Part shown: positions 1 through 6,631 of the stretch, in pieces
Numbering within the stretch: position 1 is the stretch's first letter
Layout: every line of letters begins with the position of its first letter
DNA from: Flavobacteriales bacterium
Lineage (GTDB): Bacteria; Bacteroidota; Bacteroidia; Flavobacteriales; BACL11
Direction: 5' to 3'
Assembly (NCBI GenBank): GCA_018675825.1
Contig: JABGXK010000001.1
Location: 1-12,819 of the forward strand
Length of the DNA: 12,819 nt
The notes under the pieces: model-generated
The model's input: only the letters and a program-made list of their open reading frames with translations
Databases searched by the model: none
What the model was told of the DNA's origin: nothing
Program-made: the position numbers and the translations under genes

Positions 1-1
1 G

Positions 2-1699
2 CCTATTGTTGGTAGATTAAATGGTAATGTAGATTTGTCTCAGATAAACCTAAATAATATTGATAGGGTAGAGGTTATTGAAGGTCCACTTTCTGTTGAT
101 TTTGGCACAGATGCTTTAGCAGGTACTATTAACCTTATTACAAGAACTAAATTAAAAGAAAATTTTTCTTCAAAATATAATTTATATTATGAGTCTGTTG
201 GACATTATAACTCAGATTTTTCAGTCTCATATAAATTTAATAATAAAACTTTTTTTATTGATGCTGGAAGAAATTATTTTGATGGATGGTCAGATAATGA
301 AGATTTTAGTCTAATTCCATCTTCGCAATTAGCCGATACAAATCGAGTTAAACAATGGAATCCAAAAGAGCAGTATTTTGGTAAAGGACAATATCTATAT
401 GAGGATAAAGACTTTACTTCTCGAATTTATTATGATTTTTTTGCTGAAAAGATAAGTAATTTAGGATTTCCTAGAATGCCGTATTATGAAACTGCTTTTG
501 ATGATTTTTATTATACCCAGAGAAATAACTTAGGACTTGATTTTTTATATAAATTTAATGATTTAGAAAAAGTACATTTTTTATCTTCTTTTAATAATTA
601 TAATAGAATTAAGAATACATACTTTAAAGATCTAACTAATTTAGAACAGGTTCTTACTTCTGGTTCTAGTGATCAGGATACTTCAAGTTTTAAGATGTTA
701 ATGAATAAAGCGGTTTTTTCATCCATAAGATTATCAAATTTTAACTATCAAATAGGTATAGATTCTAAAATTGAATATGCTGAAGGCGTTAGAATAAATG
801 ATAGTTCTAAAAAACTTGGTGATCATGCCTTATTTGTAACTTCAGAATGGAAACCAATTGCTAATTTTGTGCTTAGACCAGCCTTTAGATTAAGTTATAA
901 CTCTAAATTTAATGTCCCATTGATTCCTTCATTAAACGCTCTATTAACTAAAAATAATTATAAAGCTCGTTTTTCTTTTGCACGAGGTTTTCGTTCTCCA
1001 AAATTAAAAGAATTATTTTTTGAGTTTGTTGATATTAATCATAACATACTTGGAAATAAAGATTTAGATCCTGAGACATCAAATAATTATCAGATAAGTT
1101 TTGATTATTTAAAGAGTTATAGTATTACTAATATTAAGATTGGAACAAAGTTTTTCTATAATGATATTAAGAATCTAATTACATTAGCCCAGTCTCCTAA
1201 TTCTACTGATTATAGTTATTTTAATTTAGGAGTATATAAAACAATAGGTTTATCTAGTAGTATTAACTTGTCTAATGATTTAGTTAGTTTTAATTTTGGC
1301 TCTAGCCATACAGGTAGATATAATGATCTATCCCAAAATGAAAATATTAATGATTTTAGCTTTTCAAATTCATTTAGGTCAAGTATAATTTATAGAATGA
1401 AACAATATAATATATCACTTGCTGCTTTTTATAAGTTTACTGGTTCTTTACCTATGTTTTATAAAGATAATGATGAGGAAATTATTGAGTCAGTGATTGA
1501 TTCCTACAATCTACTAGATTTAACTTTTAGTAAGGACTTATTTTTAGATAAGTTAAAACTTAATATTGGAGTTAAAAATTTATTTAATATTAAAAATGTT
1601 TCAAGTCTTTCTGCTGGAGATGTTCATTCATCTTCATCTAACTCTAGATCCATAGGATATGGAAGGAGCTTTTTTACCTCTTTAAGTTTTAATCTATAA
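2..1699 (+). CDS. TonB-dependent outer-membrane receptor, HmuR-like (5' end cut by window edge)
   Basis: The reading frame is open to the left edge. Codon 35 is an internal TTG (Leu), not a start, so the signal peptide, carboxypeptidase-like domain (if any) and early plug lie outside the window. What remains begins in the plug domain (GRLNG, then IDRVEVIEGP, then ALAGTINLIT) and continues through a 22-strand-type barrel with alternating aromatic residues to the C-terminal FFTSLSFNL. An FRSP motif (about 989) followed by a His (codon 1040) and GNKDLDPE resembles the FRAP/His/NPNL region described in haem receptors such as HmuR. This family imports ligands across the outer membrane using TonB energy. 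The HmuY-like gene 6 bases downstream makes haem the likeliest ligand, but that is inference. Receptor identity is near certain and substrate only moderate. Confidence 0.9.
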   Translation, partial: PIVGRLNGNVDLSQINLNNIDRVEVIEGPLSVDFGTDALAGTINLITRTKLKENFSSKYNLYYESVGHYNSDFSVSYKFNNKTFFIDAGRNYFDGWSDNEDFSLIPSSQLADTNRVKQWNPKEQYFGKGQYLYEDKDFTSRIYYDFFAEKISNLGFPRMPYYETAFDDFYYTQRNNLGLDFLYKFNDLEKVHFLSSFNNYNRIKNTYFKDLTNLEQVLTSGSSDQDTSSFKMLMNKAVFSSIRLSNFNYQIGIDSKIEYAEGVRINDSSKKLGDHALFVTSEWKPIANFVLRPAFRLSYNSKFNVPLIPSLNALLTKNNYKARFSFARGFRSPKLKELFFEFVDINHNILGNKDLDPETSNNYQISFDYLKSYSITNIKIGTKFFYNDIKNLITLAQSPNSTDYSYFNLGVYKTIGLSSSINLSNDLVSFNFGSSHTGRYNDLSQNENINDFSFSNSFRSSIIYRMKQYNISLAAFYKFTGSLPMFYKDNDEEIIESVIDSYNLLDLTFSKDLFLDKLKLNIGVKNLFNIKNVSSLSAGDVHSSSSNSRSIGYGRSFFTSLSFNL

Positions 1700-1705
1700 A
1701 CTAAA

Positions 1706-2668
1706 ATGAAAAGATTTCTGATTATAATTATTTTGCATACTGTATTTACTTCATGTGAAAAGGAAGAATTACCTATTCAGCCTCATTCAGTTGGAGATAT
1801 AGTATCTCAACAAATTGATTTAAATCAAGATTATCGTTATCAAGTTTTTTATGATTTAAGTAGTAATACTATTTCTTCTACAAGTCTTAAAACTGATTGG
1901 GATCTTGGTTTTGAGTCTAGTATTGAAGGTTATCATATTAAATTAAACTCATCCACTTATAGTTCTTTATCTTTTTTAGATAATATAAATTTTAATGATA
2001 CGCTTACAATTGATAATTTAAGCTGGTTTTGGGATAATCCTAATGGTTCTTTAGATAGTACTGCATTTGGCGACTACAGGCTATTAGAACGTATCTATAT
2101 AATTGATAGAGGATTTAATATTAGTGGTAATCAGAGAGGTTATAAAAAAATCATTATTGATTCAGTTACTGCAGATTATTATTTAATTAGGTATGCAAAT
2201 TTAGATAATACTGATTCTTTTACATTTCAACTTGATAAAGATCCTAATGTTAATTTCACATCTTTTTCATTTAAAGATAATGAAGTAGTCAATTTTGAGC
2301 CAAATAAATTAGATTGGGATTTATTATTCTCTCAGTATACACATCTTTATAATGACACTACTACTCCTTCATACTTAGTTACAGGTGTTTTAAATAATAA
2401 TAATGTTACTATTGCTATTGATACTACATATGCATTTGAGGAAATTAATTATGATTATATAAGCTCTTTTATTTTTGATACCAACCAAAATAGTATTGGT
2501 TTTAATTGGAAAGAATTTGATCTGATATCTGGAGAATATACAGTATTTACTAATGTTAATTATATTATTAGAGATTACGAGTCAAGATATTATAAGCTGC
2601 ATTTTTTAGATTTTTATAATGATCTTGGAGTTAAAGGATATCCAAAGTTTGAAATACAGGAATTGTAA
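1706..2668 (+). CDS. HmuY-like haem-binding surface lipoprotein
   Basis: The 320-residue protein has a short hydrophobic signal ending in TSC, with lipid attachment at Cys17. CEKEE follows, an acidic/Lys pattern like the Bacteroidota lipoprotein export signal that sends lipoproteins to the cell surface. Two Trp-Asp boxes (WDLGF at about 65-69 and WDLLFSQYTH at about 204-213) and the C-terminal block YYKLHFLDFYNDLGVKGYP are recognisable hallmarks of HmuY-family proteins. In Porphyromonas gingivalis HmuY takes haem from host proteins and passes it to the receptor HmuR. Here the gene lies 6 bases after the receptor and is surely co-transcribed. His213 could be a ligand, but the haem-ligating residues cannot be assigned without a structural alignment. 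The ATG sits after an A-rich leader with no Shine-Dalgarno. Confidence 0.82.
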   Translation: MKRFLIIIILHTVFTSCEKEELPIQPHSVGDIVSQQIDLNQDYRYQVFYDLSSNTISSTSLKTDWDLGFESSIEGYHIKLNSSTYSSLSFLDNINFNDTLTIDNLSWFWDNPNGSLDSTAFGDYRLLERIYIIDRGFNISGNQRGYKKIIIDSVTADYYLIRYANLDNTDSFTFQLDKDPNVNFTSFSFKDNEVVNFEPNKLDWDLLFSQYTHLYNDTTTPSYLVTGVLNNNNVTIAIDTTYAFEEINYDYISSFIFDTNQNSIGFNWKEFDLISGEYTVFTNVNYIIRDYESRYYKLHFLDFYNDLGVKGYPKFEIQEL

Positions 2669-2701
2669 GATATAGAATTTAAAATCTTTCTTACAATTCC
2701 T
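2658..2701. terminator. Inverted repeat between convergent operons, possible bidirectional terminator
   Basis: A perfect 13-bp inverted repeat (AGGAATTGTAAGA at 2658-2670, complement at 2689-2701) encloses an 18-base loop. It covers the stop codon of the HmuY-like gene and ends 13 bases before the stop of the convergent DUF5074 gene. It is followed on the + strand by a T-rich stretch without an unbroken T run, and the - strand side is even less T-rich. Its position between two tail-to-tail operons fits a shared terminator or 3'-end stabiliser. The structure is seen directly and the function is inferred. Confidence 0.55.
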
Positions 2702-2714
2702 TATTTCAGTTTAT

Positions 2715-3779
2715 TTAGTTAAAACAATATCCTCCTGGTATTATACCAACTTGCATTGAGTCTATAAGTTTTCCACTTTCATTATATTGATACGACCATC
2801 CATTTTGAACATAATCTACTGCATCTGAACCAAAAATATACCCGTTGTTGAATGCTAACTCGTAAAAACTTCTATCAATAATTGCTTCTGTAGGTAATGA
2901 AGAGGCTGTTATATTAAATTCATATACTGATTTACTCCAGCTACCATCACTAAAATATAGTTTATTTCCATTACTATTAATTACTAGATCTTCTGGATGA
3001 TTTCCAACTTCAAAATCATAGGATGCATCAATAGTATTTGTATAAGAATTAATTTTTGCAAGAACTCCAGCTGTTTCAGAAACAATATTCCAGTTTGCAT
3101 CATATTCTGTATATCCACCTGCTAAAACCCATACATCTCCGTTTACATCAACAACACATGAATTTGGTTTGTCTCCAACTTCAATAGTTGAACTAACGAT
3201 ATCTGACTCAATATCAATCACAGAAATCGTGTTGTCTAACCCCCATCCACCAACATTGCAAACATATGCATTACCATTACTTATTGCTATTTCTTCTGGT
3301 CCAGTGCCAGTTGTGATTGTTGTAATTATAGTATTTGTGTTTAAATCAATAACATGAACACCATTTATTCCCCAATCACTTACATATGCTTTTTCATCGG
3401 AAACCTTAACAATATATCTCGGTGAGATTAATCCTTGAATTGTTGTAATTGAATTCATTGAATCAATACTAGTTACTTCAATTTTTGAAGAATTATTTAC
3501 AATTATATATCCTTTATCATTAATAATATTCATTGATTGAACAACATCTCCAAGTATAAAAGAATTAATTTGAGAAAACACATCGTTTTCTACATCACCT
3601 TCATTAGAAATAAAAGATATTGAACCGTTTCCAGTACCAAAATTCCCTTCATTTGTAATAAAGTATCCATTCTCATAATTGCCATCGCTAGCTGTAGTAG
3701 TAAATGACTCCTTTTGACAAGAAGTTATACTGATAACTGCTAATGCAATAATTCCTATATTTTTAATTTTATTTCTCAT
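2715..3779 (-). CDS. DUF5074/YncE-like beta-propeller lipoprotein, BtuG-like cobalamin-capture candidate
   Basis: The 354-residue protein has a lipoprotein signal (lipobox ITSC, Cys21) followed by QKES, a surface-export-like pattern. The N-terminal motif YENGYFITNEGNFGTGNGS and repeating blades (for example SPRYIVKV, VHVIDLNTNTI, GPEEIAISNGNAYV, TISVIDIESDIV, GDKPNSCVVD) match DUF5074 beta-propellers of Bacteroidota. Such a propeller, BtuG, is known in Bacteroides thetaiotaomicron to sit on the BtuB receptor and bind B12 very tightly. Here the gene follows the BtuB-like receptor by 8 bases and lies downstream of a cobalamin riboswitch, so a BtuG-type role is well supported by context but not proven by sequence. 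The ATG at 3779 follows an A/T-rich leader without Shine-Dalgarno. The propeller lipoprotein call is firm and the B12 role is inferred. Confidence 0.82.
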   Translation of the reverse strand: MRNKIKNIGIIALAVISITSCQKESFTTTASDGNYENGYFITNEGNFGTGNGSISFISNEGDVENDVFSQINSFILGDVVQSMNIINDKGYIIVNNSSKIEVTSIDSMNSITTIQGLISPRYIVKVSDEKAYVSDWGINGVHVIDLNTNTIITTITTGTGPEEIAISNGNAYVCNVGGWGLDNTISVIDIESDIVSSTIEVGDKPNSCVVDVNGDVWVLAGGYTEYDANWNIVSETAGVLAKINSYTNTIDASYDFEVGNHPEDLVINSNGNKLYFSDGSWSKSVYEFNITASSLPTEAIIDRSFYELAFNNGYIFGSDAVDYVQNGWSYQYNESGKLIDSMQVGIIPGGYCFN

Positions 3780-3787
3780 TTTTTAAT

Positions 3788-5662
3788 TTATTTAATAGTG
3801 TAATTTATTGTTATTAAGAATTCTCTACCTGGTGTAGGGTAATTCTGATATGTTTGATATTGAATATCCATAATGTTTTTTACTTTTAATTCAGTTTCAA
3901 TAAGATTATTTTGAAATGAATGTCTTAAGCCTATATCAGTGAGGAAAAAATCATTAATTATATTGTTTGTTGCGCCATATGTAGTTATTACTTTTCCTGT
4001 ATATGATCTATTTATTAGTAATTGAATATTATCTTTTGTATATAGATATAGTATATTTCCCTTATGAATAGGAACATATCTCAGTTGCTTTCCAACTGTT
4101 TGATCTAGTGAGCTTGATGCTTTTTCAGAAGTTACTTTTGTATATGTGTAATTTAATATTATACTATAGTTCTTATAATAAATTTTAGCTTTAGATTCAA
4201 TTCCTCTACTCCAAACCTGCATAATATTATCAGGTATCCAGATTCCATTATTTTGTTCTTGCCATATTATCCAATTTGTAACATATAAAGAATAAGTAGT
4301 TAGTTTATAATTAAGATATTTATTATTATAGTTAAATCCAAGTTCTATATTATTCCCCTTTTCTGATTTTAAGTTGATGTTTCCTTGAGAGTTTGATCCT
4401 ACCCAAAACCTATCGTTAAATGATGGGGCTCTAAAATTTTGGTTATATTTAGCTCTAATCTTCGTATTATTTATAATGTCTAATTCAATAGCCAATGAAG
4501 GAAGTAGAGGTACCTTATAATTTGTTTCCCATTCCTTTCTTATTGCTGTATTAACTTTGAATATATTTGAATTATATTGTATTGATGAGAAAATAGCTAA
4601 CTGTTGTTCTTTTTGCTGTGATCCAATATAATTATTGTTTGATATATTATGGTTATTGAACATTGTCCCAATATTAAATAGATATTTTTTGCTATGTAAT
4701 TTTATGTCTATATCAGTGATTTTACTTTTTGCTAAAAATCTACTATCTATATCTTTTATGATTTCTGTATATCTAAAGTTTTCTTTTAAATATGCTTGCT
4801 TTAGTTTTATATCAAAATTATTAAGCCGATGATTAGAAGAAATAAGTATTCGAGTATTTTCATCATATTGTATAGCATCAGAATTTTGTATTGTCATATT
4901 TTGTGGGACCTCTCTTTCTAAATAGTTATACCAGTAACTTGAAGAAAATTCATGATTTGAGTTAAATTTATAAAGAACATCAATTTTTTTTTCTTCACTT
5001 TTTCTCTCCCCATAATCATTAAACTCAGTAGGATTGCCATTTTGAGTAGTGTTAGTGTATCTGAAGTTATTTCTATCATATAGTTTTAGATATGATGCGG
5101 ATAGTATCAGATTATTCTTGATTTTTTGAATTCTAATACTGTTACTATTTAGACCAAAACTACCAATCTCTCTAGTAAATAGTATTTTATCTCTTTCATT
5201 ATTGTAAATTGGGAATGAATTAATATGTATTGTTCCACCCATTGCTCCACTACCAAAAATTGAGCTATTACCACCATTTACTGTGATTATTTCATTAAAA
5301 TTATTTATAGTTATTGTTGAAAAATCTAATATACCATTAGCAATTGAGTTTATAGGTATTCCATTCCATAATATTAGAGAATGTGAGCTTGATGTTCCCC
5401 TAAAAGTTGGTGTAGCTAAAGCTCCATATTTTTTAATGTAGAATGATGAATTTGAAGATAAGTAATCTGATAATGTATTGGCACATGACTTACCTATAAT
5501 TTTTGTATTTATAATATCATAATTACTACCAATTGAATGAGATTTTATTTTACTCTCTATTAATGTTATTTCAGGTAAAAAAATTGTATCAATTGAATTT
5601 TGTGCATTTATACTGCGCACGTTAATTGTTATAATACATATATACAAGAATAAATTTTTCAT
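3788..5662 (-). CDS. btuB: BtuB-like TonB-dependent cobalamin receptor
   Basis: This is a complete 624-residue outer-membrane receptor. A signal peptide runs to about residue 20 (SINA before QNS). A TonB-box-like stretch (LPEITLIES, 29-37) precedes the plug at about 45-150, which contains TPTFRGTSSSHSLILWNGIP and GNSSIFGSGAMGGTIHI. A barrel follows with FRAPSFNDRFW at 410-420 and GNINLKSE after it. It ends NYTIK, without the usual terminal aromatic residue. The length fits the small receptors that carry vitamins or siderophores rather than SusC-type glycan importers. The cobalamin riboswitch in its leader is the decisive evidence for B12 or a related corrinoid. No BtuCDF transporter genes are in the window. 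It is the first gene of a two-gene operon with the propeller lipoprotein. Confidence 0.9.
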   Translation of the reverse strand: MKNLFLYICIITINVRSINAQNSIDTIFLPEITLIESKIKSHSIGSNYDIINTKIIGKSCANTLSDYLSSNSSFYIKKYGALATPTFRGTSSSHSLILWNGIPINSIANGILDFSTITINNFNEIITVNGGNSSIFGSGAMGGTIHINSFPIYNNERDKILFTREIGSFGLNSNSIRIQKIKNNLILSASYLKLYDRNNFRYTNTTQNGNPTEFNDYGERKSEEKKIDVLYKFNSNHEFSSSYWYNYLEREVPQNMTIQNSDAIQYDENTRILISSNHRLNNFDIKLKQAYLKENFRYTEIIKDIDSRFLAKSKITDIDIKLHSKKYLFNIGTMFNNHNISNNNYIGSQQKEQQLAIFSSIQYNSNIFKVNTAIRKEWETNYKVPLLPSLAIELDIINNTKIRAKYNQNFRAPSFNDRFWVGSNSQGNINLKSEKGNNIELGFNYNNKYLNYKLTTYSLYVTNWIIWQEQNNGIWIPDNIMQVWSRGIESKAKIYYKNYSIILNYTYTKVTSEKASSSLDQTVGKQLRYVPIHKGNILYLYTKDNIQLLINRSYTGKVITTYGATNNIINDFFLTDIGLRHSFQNNLIETELKVKNIMDIQYQTYQNYPTPGREFLITINYTIK

Positions 5663-5708
5663 AACACTATTCGTTTTATTCCAGAAACGATTCTGTTTTT
5701 GTTTTATT

Positions 5709-5862
5709 TAGCAGGTTTTCTGACTCAGTCCTTTTTAGATTGGCCTTCCCATTTCTCAACAGTGGCAATGTAGTATCTAAAAATAGTAGCGGACCTTACA
5801 GCTTCTGGTAAAGTTGAGGATTTTCACCTCATTCCCTTTTTACATCATATGCGATGTACTAA
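5709..5862 (-). promoter_or_regulatory. Cobalamin (adenosylcobalamin-type) riboswitch
   Basis: Read on the - strand, this leader shows the conserved parts in order. GGGAATGAGGTGAAAATCC and its closing CTCAAC (5836-5813) form the P3-P4 region. AGAAGCTGTAAGG and then CCACTG follow, then GGGAAGGCC. The B12 box AGTCAGAAAACCTGC is at 5725-5711. The order and spacing match cobalamin riboswitches upstream of btuB operons in Bacteroides. A 6-bp hairpin (5841-5858) lies at the 5' end. A classical P1 closing stem is not obvious. About 45 bases separate the B12 box from the btuB start codon, enough for an expression platform. Binding of cobalamin is expected to lower expression of the receptor operon. 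Confidence 0.93.
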
Positions 5863-5868
5863 TTTTTA

Positions 5869-5898
5869 CAAATCTAAGATTATTTCACTACTATTCAA
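5869..5898 (-). promoter_or_regulatory. Bacteroidota-type promoter for the riboswitch-btuB operon
   Basis: On the - strand, TAGATTTG (5876-5869) matches the Bacteroidota -7 consensus TAnnTTTG exactly. A TTG (5898-5896) lies 19 bases upstream in the expected -33 position. Transcription would begin near 5863, just ahead of the first riboswitch hairpin. This placement supports both the promoter and the riboswitch boundary. Confidence 0.7.
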
Positions 5899-6000
5899 TT
5901 TTTTGATATAAAAGATTGAATACATAAGATTATATTTATTTATATATTATATAAAAGATAAAAAATTTCTTTTTTAGAGGCATAAGAAATTATTAAGTTC

Positions 6001-6034
6001 TTGCTGGTTTTTATTTATCATAATTATAAGTTTG
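6001..6034 (+). promoter_or_regulatory. Promoter for the truncated lipoprotein gene
   Basis: TAAGTTTG at 6027-6034 matches the TAnnTTTG -7 box. A TTG at 6001-6003 lies 23 bases upstream, at the long end of reported spacing for the -33 element. A start near 6041 would leave a very short leader ending in an A-run directly before the ATG at 6058. The rest of 5880-6057 is very AT-rich and shows no gene. Confidence 0.5.
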
Positions 6035-6057
6035 TGACATATTAATTAAAAAAAAAA

Positions 6058-6276
6058 ATGAAAAAAATAATATTAATCTTTTTTGCATCAGCTTTCTTGT
6101 TTTCTTGTTCAAATGATAGTGTAGATGTGTTACCTAATTTATCAGTTGTTATAGCTACTCCAGATGATTCTGAAAAAACATTTGGAGATACAATAGGTAT
6201 TTATTTAGGATCTGACCTTGCTACATCTATTAATGTTACAATTACTGGTGGTGCTGAATTAGCATACTTTTGTTAA
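6058..6276 (+). pseudogene. Lipoprotein gene, 5' fragment (3' end lost)
   Basis: The 72 codons encode a clear lipoprotein start: a KK-hydrophobic signal, lipobox FSC with Cys17, then SNDS. A short low-complexity spacer and a beta-sandwich-like stretch follow (TFGDTIGIYLGS, INVTITGGAEL). The frame stops at 6276 inside sequence that, on the other strand, codes for the TPR-family fragment, so the last few residues (about AYFC) probably are not native. Family and function are not recognised. It has its own promoter-like sequence and A-rich leader, so a 72-residue lipopeptide could still be made. Calling it a truncated gene rather than a small intact lipoprotein is inference from the head-on junction. 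Confidence 0.6.
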
Positions 6277-6496
6277 TCTCTTTATATAATCTATTTTTTA
6301 ATTGATAAAAATTATTTTTTTTATCTAAATTTAATTTTTTGAAAAGTTCTTTTTCATTAATTAATTCTCCACTTTTACTTATCTCATCAAATAAGATTAA
6401 GTCCTTTCTTTCTTGATTATCTAGTGTTCGTTTTGAAAATATCTTAAAGAAGCGTTTTTCTTCTTTGTTTAATGATTTGATTATATCTATTAACAT
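6242..6496 (-). pseudogene. TPR-family cytosolic protein, N-terminal fragment (3' end lost)
   Basis: The 84 residues MLIDIIKSLNKEEKRFFKIF, then an RKDLILFDEISKSG stretch and a KNNFYQLKNRLYKEINKSM stretch, look like the N terminus of a Bacteroidota-specific family of much longer (about 500 residues) helical, probably tetratricopeptide-repeat proteins. This recognition is from memory and moderately sure. No signal peptide is present. The frame ends at 6242 within the lipoprotein gene on the opposite strand, after only the first helical region, so most of the protein is missing. Function of the family is unknown to me. It overlaps the lipoprotein fragment by 35 bases tail to tail. Confidence 0.6.
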
Positions 6497-6497
6497 C

Positions 6498-6526
6498 TTA
6501 AATGTTTTTATAAATATAACATTTAA
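6498..6526. repeat. 9-bp inverted repeat, operator-like
   Basis: TTAAATGTT (6498-6506) and its exact complement AACATTTAA (6518-6526) flank an 11-base AT-only spacer. The repeat lies directly upstream of the ATG of the TPR-family fragment and about 23-51 bases upstream of the -7 box that probably serves the phosphotransferase gene. It could be a dimeric regulator site or a leader hairpin. In such AT-rich DNA a chance origin cannot be excluded. Confidence 0.35.
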
Positions 6527-6548
6527 ATACTAATTTATTGGATATTTA

Positions 6549-6556
6549 TATCTTTG
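6549..6556 (+). promoter_or_regulatory. Likely -7 element for the phosphotransferase operon
   Basis: TATCTTTG matches TAnnTTTG exactly and sits 75 bases before the ATG at 6632. No TTG is found at the expected -33 distance; the nearest, at 6538-6540, is only 8 bases away. This is therefore a partial match whose expression may need an activator. Confidence 0.4.
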
Positions 6557-6631
6557 GTTTGATTTTTATAGCAATAATTTTATGTTTCTTCTTTAAATTT
6601 ATTAACGTTAGATGTTAGACAAAAAGGATTA

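Noticed and set aside
3169..3357. 62-codon + strand frame
   Set aside because: It lies antisense inside the DUF5074 gene, has no promoter or leader, and its composition is that of a shadow frame.
4635..4832. 65-codon + strand frame with hydrophobic residues
   Set aside because: It is antisense to the BtuB-like barrel. Hydrophobicity comes from reading AT-rich codons on the reverse strand.
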